Shown here one piece after another: positions 15,507 through 23,924 of a stretch of 64,000 nt of DNA. The notes under the pieces were generated by a model, which was not told the DNA's origin, searched no databases, and was given only the letters and a program-made list of their open reading frames with translations. The position numbers were made by a program, and so were the translations under genes. Location: positions 195 to 64,194 of the forward strand of contig NZ_KB892012.1 of assembly GCF_000373645.1 (NCBI RefSeq), read 5' to 3'. Each line of letters opens with the position of its first letter. Positions within the stretch are counted from its first letter, which is position 1. The DNA is from Streptomyces sp. ATexAB-D23. Its GTDB lineage: Bacteria; Actinomycetota; Actinomycetes; Streptomycetales; Streptomycetaceae.

Positions 15507-16229
15507 ATGGGCAGGAGCCGCAGAACAATTCCGGAGGAGCTTCTGTTGCTCGCTCTGGACCCGACCACGGGTACCACAGCGCAGCCGCAGTCGCTCGACC
15601 TCGGCCTCGCCGGAGCCCAGCTAGTAGAGCTGGCCCTGGCAGGACGGATAGCCCCTGACGGGGATCGTATCGCCGTGGTGATGCCACGGCCGACAGGAGA
15701 TCCGACTCTGGACTCCGCACTGGAACTGCTGCGCAGGCGCGGCAGCCCGGTCCGGGCCGTCCACTGGATCGGCGGACCCCGGCTGGGGCTCCGCCAGATT
15801 TACCTCGCTCATCTGGAGCGGTGCGGCATGGTGCATGCCGTGGCGGGCCAGATGTGCGGAGTGCTGCCGACGACTCGCTACCAGGCGACGGACACGGCGA
15901 TCAGCCGGGACATCAGAGCCCGGCTGGACAGTGCGATCCGCACCGGCGTACCGCCGGACCCGCGGACCGCGGCGCTCGCCGCACTGGCCCACGCGGTCGG
16001 ACTCGGCAAGCACCTGTACCCCGGGAACGAGGGGCGTTCATCGCGCTCCCGGCTCCGGGACCTGATCAGACACGACCCGATGGGCGGTCTCGTGGCGCAT
16101 GCCGTGATGGACGTCCAGAACGGGGCGGTCGCGCAGCCGCGCCGCAATCAGGCGGCCGGTGTTCCGTTGCAACCGCAAGCGCAGTCGCAGTCACGTCGCG
16201 GCAGCATGGCGCCCACCGCGGTCCACTAG
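15507..16229 (+). CDS. GOLPH3/VPS74-family (GPP34) protein
   Basis: 240 aa. The start IPEELLLLALDPTTGTT, the following AGAQLVELALAGRI and the later helical repeats (YLAHLERCGMVHAVAG and ISRDIRARLDSAIRTG) match the bacterial GOLPH3-like proteins that are abundant in Streptomyces. The eukaryotic family binds phosphatidylinositol-4-phosphate at Golgi membranes, while the bacterial role is unknown. The C-terminal 35 residues are Gln/Pro/Arg rich and probably unstructured. A GGGGAGG ribosome-binding site lies 9 nt before ATG 15507. It is divergent from the carboxypeptidase gene. Confidence 0.8.
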   Translation: MGRSRRTIPEELLLLALDPTTGTTAQPQSLDLGLAGAQLVELALAGRIAPDGDRIAVVMPRPTGDPTLDSALELLRRRGSPVRAVHWIGGPRLGLRQIYLAHLERCGMVHAVAGQMCGVLPTTRYQATDTAISRDIRARLDSAIRTGVPPDPRTAALAALAHAVGLGKHLYPGNEGRSSRSRLRDLIRHDPMGGLVAHAVMDVQNGAVAQPRRNQAAGVPLQPQAQSQSRRGSMAPTAVH

Positions 16230-16476
16230 GACCGCGCACGCGTCGCTCGCAGCACCACGACGCGCGGCCTCAACCCCCGCCGCGTCAACAACCGAATACC
16301 GCCGCACCGTCGTCCTCAAGACCCGGTTCGGGAGCCGCACCAGGCGCGGGGCAGTCGGATACCACCGGCTGCCCCGCGCCGCTGCGTGTGGCCATTTCCC
16401 AGCGCGGCCGGGGGCAGGGGTGGCAATCTGCTCAGCAGTAGATACGCACAGCTACATAGCCGGAGGTGCCGTTTCC

Positions 16477-17346
16477 GTGCCGTCCAACGTCAATCCCACC
16501 GTCAGGCGACGCCGGTTGGGTCAGGAATTGCGCCGACTGCGCGAGGTCAAGGGCATGACGGCCGAGGAGGTGGCGGAGCGGCTGCTGGTCTCGCAGTCGA
16601 AGATCAGCCGCCTGGAGAACGGCCGCCGCTCCATCAGCCAGCGCGATGTGCGCGACCTCTGCGGGGTGTACGAGGTCGAGGACCACCGCGTCGTGGACTC
16701 GCTGATGCAGATGGCCAAGGACTCCCGCCAGCAGGGCTGGTGGCACGCCTTCGGCGACATCCCGTACAGCGTCTACATCGGGCTGGAGACCGACGCCGAA
16801 TCGCTCCGGGTCTACGAGCCGCAGGTGGTTCCCGGGCTGCTCCAGACCCGGAGTTACGCCGAGGCGGTGATCAGCGGGGCCCTGCCGGAGGCGCCTCAGT
16901 CCGACATCGACAAGCGGGTGAGCGTCCGCTCGCGGCGCCAGGAGCGGATCTCCGACCCGGAACACCCGCTGCGGCTCTGGGTGGTGATCGACGAGTCCGC
17001 GCTGCGCCGGCAGGTCGGCGGCAAGCAGGTGATGATCGAACAGCTGGAACACCTGGTGGAGCTGTCGCACCTGCCGCATGTGACCGTGCAGGTGCTGCCG
17101 TTCGAGATGGGCGCGCACCCGGGCATCAACGGCCAGTACGCCATTCTGGAATTCCCGGACGCGGCGGATTCGAGCGTCGTCTACATCGAGGGCGTCACCA
17201 GCGATCTCTATCTGGAGAAGGCCAATGACGTTCAGCGGTACAGCGTCATGTACGAACACCTGCGGGCACAGGCGCACAACGTGGAACAGACCCGGAATTT
17301 CATCGATGGAATCGCGAAGGAGTACACCCGGCTGAACACGGAGTGA
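16477..17346 (+). CDS. XRE-type regulator with DUF5753 (Scr1/WhiJ-like) domain
   Basis: 289 aa from GTG 16477, which follows GGAGGTG by 8 nt. Upstream extensions of the frame to 16159 overlap the previous gene and are rejected. Residues 8-65 are the HTH (LGQELRRLREVKGMTAEEVAE, then SKISRLENGRR). Residues 100-280 are the DUF5753 ligand-sensing domain (VYEPQVVPGLLQTRSYAEAVI). This family is typically paired with a DUF397 protein, and one follows 240 bp downstream. In Streptomyces such pairs affect development and antibiotic production. The cognate DNA site was not identified. Confidence 0.88.
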   Translation: MPSNVNPTVRRRRLGQELRRLREVKGMTAEEVAERLLVSQSKISRLENGRRSISQRDVRDLCGVYEVEDHRVVDSLMQMAKDSRQQGWWHAFGDIPYSVYIGLETDAESLRVYEPQVVPGLLQTRSYAEAVISGALPEAPQSDIDKRVSVRSRRQERISDPEHPLRLWVVIDESALRRQVGGKQVMIEQLEHLVELSHLPHVTVQVLPFEMGAHPGINGQYAILEFPDAADSSVVYIEGVTSDLYLEKANDVQRYSVMYEHLRAQAHNVEQTRNFIDGIAKEYTRLNTE

Positions 17347-17587
17347 GATCCGGCCGAACCCGCTCGAACACCCTGGGCGATAAAGCCCGTTGTGCGAGAA
17401 ATGCGTAATGCCGCAGATGGGGCGGCGGCAATATACACCGCCGCCACCATCACACGGAAGATCCGGCCGGAATAGATCACCCGGTCGAGTGAACCGCCCC
17501 TTCACTCAAGCAGCTTGGCGAGTAGCGTCGATCACGCCAGCGGGAACGTCGTTGGCGCCTCACACAACTCTCTGAACCGGAGTGAAC

Positions 17588-17794
17588 ATGGCCATTCGTC
17601 AGGGTGCTACGGAAAACTGGACGAAGTCTTCGTATTCCGGGGGCAACGGCGCCTGCGTCGAAGTCAAGTCCCCTCTCGTACAGGCAATCGCCGTGCGCGA
17701 TTCGAAGGCCCCCGAGGGCCCCTCGATCACCTTCGTGCCCGGCGCCTGGAACGCGTTCGTGCGCGATGTCGCCGAGGGTGCCGTCACCGCCTGA
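17588..17794 (+). CDS. DUF397 protein
   Basis: 68 aa. It shows the DUF397 pattern: WTKSSYSGGNGACVEV, then AIAVRDSKAPEGPSITFVPGAWNAFV. A GGAG lies 5 nt before ATG 17588; the GTG six bases earlier overlaps that site and is less likely. DUF397 proteins are small partners of XRE/DUF5753 regulators, and the gene lies downstream of one on the same strand. The 240-bp spacer suggests it may have its own promoter. A clear terminator follows. Confidence 0.88.
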   Translation: MAIRQGATENWTKSSYSGGNGACVEVKSPLVQAIAVRDSKAPEGPSITFVPGAWNAFVRDVAEGAVTA

Positions 17795-17972
17795 CCGATG
17801 CTTCCTTTACGCCGTATCGCCGCACCGGTTCCGGTGCCGCCGGTAGCCCTCTCGTCCGGCCCGCCGTCCTGGCCGAGGGGGCTCCCCGCACCACATCCGC
17901 CGAGCCCCGGTCACCACAGCCGACCGACGTAGCGCCGGCCCACCGCCCTTCGGCGGCCCTCCTCCTCACCGG

Positions 17973-18005
17973 CCGCACGGGACCCGCATCCCGTGCGGTC
18001 TTTTC
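17973..18005 (+). terminator. Rho-independent terminator
   Basis: Exact arms CCGCACGGGA (17973-17982) and TCCCGTGCGG (17989-17998) around CCCGCA, followed by TCTTTT. This is the clearest intrinsic terminator in the window and ends the XRE/DUF397 unit. Confidence 0.9.
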
Positions 18006-18298
18006 GCGTTTCCTCCACTTTTCTCCGTACGCGCGGCCCGAATGCACGGCCTGACGAAGTGCCCGCTCATCGTGTGGCCGCCGTCACGTTCACGACAACG
18101 TCCCCGTACGTCAAGAACGGGCAAAATCGTTCGCCTTGCTGATCTGCGTTCACATCTCTGACCGATGAGGTCCTTGACCGGGGTGCCGCGCAGACGGTTC
18201 AATCCCCGAAGTCCCCGCTTCCCGCACGGGGATACCGCTGGGCGGCCGTACTGACGAAGTGCGCACCCGTTCACAAGGCGGACCCCGGGAGGGGACAT
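18006..18298. other. Intergenic region upstream of the symporter
   Basis: No gene or RNA is apparent. Together with 17795-17972 it forms a 500-base gap that contains the terminator above. The last 12 bases hold GGGAGGGG, the ribosome-binding site for the symporter. The base composition dips near 18110-18160 (AAGAACGGGCAAAATCG), which is where a promoter may lie. I could not assign a -35/-10 pair with confidence. Confidence 0.4.
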
Positions 18299-19888
18299 AT
18301 GAACAGTCTCGACTGGGTCGTACTCATCGGCTACTTCGGCGTGATGATCGCGATCGGACTCTGGTCACACAAACGCGTGGACAACGTCGGCGACTTCTTC
18401 ACGGCCGGCGGCCGGATGCCGTGGTGGCTGTCGGGCATCTCGCACCACATGTCGGGGTACAGCGCGGTGATGTTCACGGGCTACGCCGGCATCGCGTACC
18501 AGTACGGCGTCACGTCCTTCGTGACCTGGTCGCTGCCGATCGCCATCGGTATCGGGATCGGCGCCAAGCTCTTCGCGCCCCGGCTCAACCGACTGCGCTC
18601 ACGGCTCTACGTGGCCTCACCGCTCGAATACCTGAAGAACCGCTACAACATCCCGACCCAGCAGGCGCTCGCCTGGTCCGGGCTGCTGCTGAAGATCGTG
18701 GACGTCGGCGCCAAGTGGGCGGCCATCGCCACCCTGCTCTCCGTCTTCACCGGGATCACCCTCACCCAGGGCATCTTCATCACCGGGATCATCACGGCCG
18801 TCTACTGCACGGTCGGCGGCCTGTGGGCGGACGCGCTCACCGAGCTGGGGCAGTTCGTCATCCAGTTGTTCGCCGGCCTCGCGATGCTCGTCATCGCCAT
18901 GCGCGAGCTGGACGGCTTCAGCACCCTGTGGACCGTCTGGGACAAGCTGCCCGAGGGCCACACGGACCCGACGGCCGGCCCGTACACCGTGACGTTCCTG
19001 CTGGCGTACCTGTTCATCAAGACCTTCGAGTACAACGGCGGCATGTGGAACCAGGCCCAGCGCTACATGGCCACGGACTCTGCCGCCTCCGCGACCCGTT
19101 CCGCGCGGCTCTCGGCCGTTCTGTGGCTGGTGTGGCCGACGGTGCTGTTCTTCCCGATGTGGTGCGCCCCGCTGCTGGTCGACGCGCAGAAGCCGGACGC
19201 GTCGGACAGCTACGCGCTGATGACTGAGCAGCTGCTGCCGCACGGTCTGCTGGGCCTGGTCGTCGTCGGCTTCTTCTCGCACACGATGGCCATGTGCTCG
19301 TCGGACGCCAACGCCATCTCGGCCGTCTTCACCCGGGACATCGCCCCGGTGTTCTCCAAGGCCGCCCGCAACTGGAGCAGCCGGGCCGGGCTGCTGGCCG
19401 CGCGCGTCTCCACGCTGGGCTTCCTCGCCCTGTCCATGGCGCTGGCGACCCAGATCAACTCGCCGACGTTCAAGGACATCATCTCCGTCGTCATCAAGTG
19501 GGTCGCGGGTCTGATGGGCCCGATCGCCATCCCGTTCATGCTGGGTCTGCTGCGGCGTTTCCGCCGGTCGGGTCCGACGGCGGCGCTCGTCAGCTGGGCG
19601 GCGGGGCTGCTGGCGTTCTACTTCACCAACTACGACCTGGACGGTTCGGTCAAGGACGGGGTCGCGCTCCAGTACCAGGTGGCGCTGCCGCTGGCGATCT
19701 CGCTGGTGCTCTACGTCGTCATCGGCTTCGTCAAACCCGAGGACACCCCGGAGCGGGACGCGCTCATCGAGCGGATCAACTCCGACGGCGACGGTCCGGG
19801 GACCGGTGCGGCCGCCGTACCGGCGCAGGGCGGCCCGGAAGGCGTCGCCGTGGCGGAGGGCGCGGAGGCGCCGGATCAGCGCGGGTAG
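18299..19888 (+). CDS. Sodium:solute symporter (SSS family)
   Basis: 529 aa with about 13 hydrophobic segments. It has the characteristic start LDWVVLIGYFGVMIAIGLW, then FFTAGGRMPWWLSGISHHMSGYS and GITLTQGIFITGIITAVYC. The family imports organic solutes such as proline, sugars or pantothenate with Na+. The substrate cannot be fixed from sequence. The C-terminal 40 residues are hydrophilic. ATG 18299 follows GGGAGGGG. The stop codon overlaps the convergent DraG-family gene by 13 bases, so the two transcripts interfere unless terminated inside the genes. Confidence 0.88.
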   Translation: MNSLDWVVLIGYFGVMIAIGLWSHKRVDNVGDFFTAGGRMPWWLSGISHHMSGYSAVMFTGYAGIAYQYGVTSFVTWSLPIAIGIGIGAKLFAPRLNRLRSRLYVASPLEYLKNRYNIPTQQALAWSGLLLKIVDVGAKWAAIATLLSVFTGITLTQGIFITGIITAVYCTVGGLWADALTELGQFVIQLFAGLAMLVIAMRELDGFSTLWTVWDKLPEGHTDPTAGPYTVTFLLAYLFIKTFEYNGGMWNQAQRYMATDSAASATRSARLSAVLWLVWPTVLFFPMWCAPLLVDAQKPDASDSYALMTEQLLPHGLLGLVVVGFFSHTMAMCSSDANAISAVFTRDIAPVFSKAARNWSSRAGLLAARVSTLGFLALSMALATQINSPTFKDIISVVIKWVAGLMGPIAIPFMLGLLRRFRRSGPTAALVSWAAGLLAFYFTNYDLDGSVKDGVALQYQVALPLAISLVLYVVIGFVKPEDTPERDALIERINSDGDGPGTGAAAVPAQGGPEGVAVAEGAEAPDQRG

Positions 19889-20994
19889 CGGGCCAGCCAG
19901 CCGGGGGCCGCGGTGGCCGGGCCGTGCAGGGCGGGCCCCTGCGTCATCTCCATGGCGAAGTCGTCGGCGAGTTCGAGGAGGGTGGCCCGCCCCTCCAGTT
20001 CGGCGAGCCAGCCCGGCGGCAGCGCGGTCTCGCCGTGCATCGCGCCGAGCAGCGCCCCGCACAGCGCGCCCGTGGCCGATGACGGGCCGCCGTGGTTCAC
20101 GGCCAGCCGCAGCCCGTGCCGTACGTCCTCCCCGACCAGCGCGCAGTACACGGCCCCCGCCAGGACCTCGTCGGCGGAACCGGTGGCGCCCAGGGACTCG
20201 ACGAGCGCGGGACCGGGAATGCCCTGGCGTACGGTGCCGAGGGCCTGGCGCAGCGCCTCGGTGACGGGTTCGTGGCCCGGCCGTTCGGCGAGCAGCGCAA
20301 GGACGCGCTGCACGGAGCCGTCCAGTGTCTCGCCGCGCGCCAGGCCGTGCACGAGGACGGCGAAGGCCCCGGCGGAGAGCAGGGCGGTGGGGTGGCCGTG
20401 GGTGTGCGCGGCGCACTCGACGGCGAGCTGGAGCACGAGTTGCGGCTCCCAGCCGACGAGCAGTCCGAAGGGCGCGGAGCGGGTGACGGCGGCGGCGTCG
20501 TGGGCGGCGGGGTTCTTGGGGTGGTCCAGGGTGCCCATGACGGCGTCGCCGAGGCCGCCGAGGCATTCCCGGGTGGGGGCGCGGCGGGCGTAGAGCCACT
20601 CCTGCGCGGCGAGCCAGCCGTTGTCCTTGCGGCGTTCGTCGGGCCCCCAGTCGTGCTGGGTGGCGGCCCAGCGCAGGTGGGCGCGGTGCACGTCGGTGGG
20701 CGGGTGCCAGGCGCCGGTGTCGCGGCGGACCTGGGCGCGGATCAGTCCGTCGACGGTGAACAGGGTGAGCTGGGTGGCGGCGGTGACGGTGCCGCGTGCG
20801 CCGTGGGCGGGGACGAAGTCGGTGACGGCGTCGGGCCCGTGGGCGGCGCGTATCTCCTCCAGCGAGAGGGCGCTGACGCCGGCCCCGAGGGCGTCCCCGA
20901 TGGCGCCGCCGAGCAGGGCGCCGCGTACCCGGCTGCGGAAGTCCTGTTGCTCGGCACGGCCCCAGACGGCTGTGACCCCTGTGCTCACGCGCAC
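19876..20994 (-). CDS. ADP-ribosylglycohydrolase-family protein, metal site degenerate
   Basis: 372 aa. The family is recognisable from RVRGALLGGAIGDALGAG near the start and LAVNHGGPSSATGALCGALLGA near the end. In active DraG-type enzymes the motif after residue 70 reads TDDT and the C-terminal motif contains GDxDxT, and these Asp residues hold the two Mg ions. Here the positions read TAAT (71-74) and GGPSSATG (about 300-307). At least four metal-ligand Asp residues are therefore absent. The protein is probably a binding-only or regulatory pseudoenzyme. The flanking genes (symporter, palindrome) do not suggest a partner. Confidence 0.8.
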   Translation of the reverse strand: MRVSTGVTAVWGRAEQQDFRSRVRGALLGGAIGDALGAGVSALSLEEIRAAHGPDAVTDFVPAHGARGTVTAATQLTLFTVDGLIRAQVRRDTGAWHPPTDVHRAHLRWAATQHDWGPDERRKDNGWLAAQEWLYARRAPTRECLGGLGDAVMGTLDHPKNPAAHDAAAVTRSAPFGLLVGWEPQLVLQLAVECAAHTHGHPTALLSAGAFAVLVHGLARGETLDGSVQRVLALLAERPGHEPVTEALRQALGTVRQGIPGPALVESLGATGSADEVLAGAVYCALVGEDVRHGLRLAVNHGGPSSATGALCGALLGAMHGETALPPGWLAELEGRATLLELADDFAMEMTQGPALHGPATAAPGWLARYPR

Positions 20995-21103
20995 CTCCCC
21001 GTCCGCCGTGGCTCGTTCCTCTGTGCGACTGTGCGGTAACTGCGCAGCACTGTAATCGAACAGCCTCGGCGCCCGAGCGGCATGAACGGTTTGTACGGCT
21101 CCT

Positions 21104-21280
21104 AGGGCCTGTCGTCACATTCCCGTCGTCCGCCCGGAGGGCGGGTCGGCCGGCGTCAGGTGCGTGCTCTCGGCGTGCCGGCCCCAGACCCTCGTACTGG
21201 ATGTACTTGGGTCTGGGGCCGGTGCGGCGAGAGTGCGTGCATGGCGTCGGCCGACAGGCGGGAATGTGACGACAGGCCCT
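21104..21280. repeat. 177-bp palindromic element (MITE-like hairpin)
   Basis: The outer 22 bases (21104-21125, starting AGGGCCTGTCGTCACATTCC) are exactly repeated inverted at 21259-21280. Inside, a small CCGCCC/GGGCGG hairpin on the left arm is followed by a roughly 45-bp imperfect arm. That arm ends in a perfect CCGGCCCCAGACCC / GGGTCTGGGGCCGG pairing. The apex is TCGTACTGGATGTACTT. The whole unit folds into one long cruciform or RNA hairpin. It lies between the divergent DraG-family gene and the phosphotransferase. No coding capacity is convincing. Confidence 0.8.
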
Positions 21281-21333
21281 GGCGGGCTTCGAAATCCGTT
21301 GCGGCGGGCGGGCTCGGGCACGATGATCGCCCG

Positions 21334-22242
21334 ATGCCCTCTTCCCACCCCGACGGCCGCGCGGGTATCGACGCCGCGCTGGTGAAGCGTCTGCTCGCCG
21401 CCCAGTTCCCGCAGTGGAGCCGACTGCCCGTGGTCCCCGTCGAGATCGACGGCTGGGACAACCGCACGTACCGCGTCGGCGACGCCATGACGGCCCGGCT
21501 GCCGACCGCGGCCGGCTACGTCCCCGCCGTGGAGAAGGAGCACCACTGGCTGCCCCGGCTGGCCCCTTCGCTGCCGGTCCCGGTGCCTCCGGTGCTGGCC
21601 CTGGGCGCACCGGGTGAGGGCTATCCCTTCCCCTGGTCGGTCCGGCGCTGGCTGCCGGGCGAGACGGCGGCGCGCGGGCGGATCGACGACCTGCCCCGGT
21701 TCGCGGCCGGCGTGGCGGAGTTCGTGCGTGCCCTCCAGCGCTGCGACGCGGCGGGCGGTCCGGCGGCCGGTGAGCACAGCTGGTACCGGGGCGCCTCGCC
21801 CGCGTACTACGACGAGGAGACCCGGCGCTGTCTGGCCGCGCTGGAGGGCGTTGTCGACACGGAGAGGGCGCGGGCGGTCTGGGAGGCGGCCCTCGCCGCC
21901 GAGTGGCGCGGGGCTCCCGTGTGGTTCCACGGCGACATCGCGTCCGGCAACCTGCTGGTCGACGGTGGCGAGTTGTCGGCCGTCATCGACTTCGGGACCT
22001 CGGGGGTGGGCGACCCGGCCTGTGATCTGGTGATCGCCTGGGGGATGTTCGAGGGCGCGGGCCGGGAGGCCTTCCGGGAGGCGGTCGGCCAGGATGCCGG
22101 GACCTGGGCGCGGGCGCGGGGCTGGGCGCTGTGGAAGGCGCTGCTGAATCTGACGGGGGACGCGGGGGCGGACCCGGTGCGGGCGGCGGGCGAAAGGCGC
22201 GTGGTCGACGCGGTCCTGGCCGACCACGACGCCTTCCGCTGA
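21334..22242 (+). CDS. Aminoglycoside phosphotransferase-family kinase
   Basis: 302 aa. The APH/ChoK fold is shown by VWFHGDIASGNLLVDGGELS (catalytic H-G-D and metal-binding N) and AVIDFGTSGVGDPACDL (the DFG equivalent). The N-terminal lobe is VEIDGWDNRTYRVGDAMTARLPT. ATG 21334 fits the family length. The longer open frame runs through the palindromic element and is rejected. Such stand-alone kinases phosphorylate small molecules, sometimes antibiotics; there is no evidence for the substrate. It is convergent with eccD, with only 11 bases between the stop codons. Confidence 0.85.
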   Translation: MPSSHPDGRAGIDAALVKRLLAAQFPQWSRLPVVPVEIDGWDNRTYRVGDAMTARLPTAAGYVPAVEKEHHWLPRLAPSLPVPVPPVLALGAPGEGYPFPWSVRRWLPGETAARGRIDDLPRFAAGVAEFVRALQRCDAAGGPAAGEHSWYRGASPAYYDEETRRCLAALEGVVDTERARAVWEAALAAEWRGAPVWFHGDIASGNLLVDGGELSAVIDFGTSGVGDPACDLVIAWGMFEGAGREAFREAVGQDAGTWARARGWALWKALLNLTGDAGADPVRAAGERRVVDAVLADHDAFR

Positions 22243-22253
22243 GGGACCGCCGC

Positions 22254-23720
22254 TCAGCTGGTCATGCCGCGCGCCTTGGAGTAGACGTCGAGGACGGCCA
22301 GGCACAGCGGGACGAGGGCGAGGAGCAGGAGCACCTCGGCCAGGTCGGAGAGGCGGCCCCAGAAGGGGGAGAGGCCCTTCTTCGGGATGACCAGGGCGAT
22401 GCCGGTGAGCAGGGCGGCGCCGGCCGTGACGGCGGCGGCGAGCCAGAGCGTACGGATGTCGAGCGGCCCCCGGTCGTGCTCCATCAGGAGCTTGAGGACG
22501 GCCTCGGCCGGCGGGTTGAGGGCGAGACCGAGCACCAGGAGGCCGAGGGCGGCGAGGCCCGCGCTCAGTACGGACGCGACCTGGGCGGTGTAGCGGAAGA
22601 GCCGGGCGCGCAGCAGCATGGCCAGCCCGGCGACCAGGGCCAGGGTCTGGCCCCAGACGTCGGAGGAGAAGCCCAGGACTGCGGCCGACGCGACCACCAC
22701 GACGCAGCACCCGCCGACGAGGCCGAGCAGCAGTTCGTGCCCGCGCCGGGCCTGGGCCGCGATGCGGTCGGTGTCGACGGGGTCGGGGTCGCCGAGGCCG
22801 GGCTCGTGGTCGAGGTCCGCGTCCGTGGCGGGGCGCGGCGCCGCGTAGCCGATCGGCAGCTGGGCCACCCGCGCGGAGAGTCCGGGCAGGAAGGCGATGG
22901 CGCCGATCGCGACGACCGCGCAGACGGCGGCGGTGTCGCGGGGGCGGGCCTCGGTGACGATCGAGAAGAACGTGGCGAGGGTGCCGACCGCCGAGGCGAA
23001 GACGACGGCGACGAACGGGGCGTCGCCGGTCGGCATCGCGACGACGAGCCCGGCGGAGACCAGCAGCACCGTGGCGCAGCCCAGCATGAACTGGAGGCGC
23101 CCGATCCCGGTGCCTGGGTCGAGGGCGAGGATGCCGGACCCGGCGATCATGAGGTGGGGCAGGGCCGCGAGGCCGAGCGCGATGGCGGATGCCCGGTCGG
23201 CGTAGCGGCGGGCCCGGATGCCGGCGAGGACGGCGAGCAGGGTGCCGACGGCGGCGGCGACGATGCCCGGCAGTCCGTGCATGTCGTGCTGGACCGGGTC
23301 GGCGAACCAGACCACGAAGCCCATGAGGACGAGCAGGAGCGCCCCGCCGAAGAGACCGGCGACGCCGAGCAGCTGGTCGCTCCACAGGGCGCGGTCGCGG
23401 CGGACGGAGGAGGCGACCGCGTCGGCGACGTCGTCGAAGACGGCCGGGGGCAGCGATTCCGTGAAGGGCCGCAGCCGCAGGACGTCACCGTCCAGGACGC
23501 GCTGGACGGCGAGCGTGTGGGTGGCGTCCAGAACGGTGTTGTCGCGGCGGGCCAGGTGGTAGCCGGGAGGCGCCCCCGGGGGTGTCTCCTGGCCGGTCAG
23601 CCGCAGGATCTCCGGGAGGAGATCGGCGACGGCGACGTCGTCCGGCAGGGCGACGTCGATACGACTGTCCGGCGCCACGACCGTTATGCGGCAAAAGCCG
23701 GTGGTTGTCAGGGTCGAACT
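22254..23720 (-). CDS. eccD: T7SS integral membrane protein EccD
   Basis: 488 aa from GTG 23720 (GAGGGG upstream); the in-frame ATG 23765 has no ribosome-binding site. The N-terminal 90 residues are the YukD-like ubiquitin fold (CRITVVAPDSRIDVALPDDVAVADLLPEIL). From residue 115 there are about 11 membrane helices, beginning LLGVAGLFGGALLLVLMGFVVWF. EccD forms the membrane-channel vestibule of the ESX/T7SS complex together with EccB, EccC and EccE, all of which are encoded nearby. It is divergent from eccC across a 204-bp region that must hold both promoters. Confidence 0.92.
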   Translation of the reverse strand, partial: SSTLTTTGFCRITVVAPDSRIDVALPDDVAVADLLPEILRLTGQETPPGAPPGYHLARRDNTVLDATHTLAVQRVLDGDVLRLRPFTESLPPAVFDDVADAVASSVRRDRALWSDQLLGVAGLFGGALLLVLMGFVVWFADPVQHDMHGLPGIVAAAVGTLLAVLAGIRARRYADRASAIALGLAALPHLMIAGSGILALDPGTGIGRLQFMLGCATVLLVSAGLVVAMPTGDAPFVAVVFASAVGTLATFFSIVTEARPRDTAAVCAVVAIGAIAFLPGLSARVAQLPIGYAAPRPATDADLDHEPGLGDPDPVDTDRIAAQARRGHELLLGLVGGCCVVVVASAAVLGFSSDVWGQTLALVAGLAMLLRARLFRYTAQVASVLSAGLAALGLLVLGLALNPPAEAVLKLLMEHDRGPLDIRTLWLAAAVTAGAALLTGIALVIPKKGLSPFWGRLSDLAEVLLLLALVPLCLAVLDVYSKARGMTS

Positions 23721-23924
23721 CACCTGTTGGGTCCCCTCGTTCGCTGCACGCCGCGCTCTGGGCACGGCCGTGTCGGCAAAGTCCCGTCGTACGGCCGCAG
23801 GGCGTCACCCTATCGGGGCCCCTTCCCGTGCCTCCATTAGGATGATCGGCGCGCGGAGGTAGGTCGCTGCCACGGGGGTGCCGGCCCACAACTCTCCGGG
23901 CCGCACTGAGGGACTGATTCGCCG

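Noticed and set aside
21160..21333. N-terminal extension of the phosphotransferase through the palindrome
   Set aside because: The extension encodes no family sequence and the 302-aa form starts at a normal position for the fold.
18617..21610. 997-aa minus-strand frame
   Set aside because: It is antisense to the symporter, the DraG-family gene and the palindrome; composition is Arg/Pro shadow coding with no domain.
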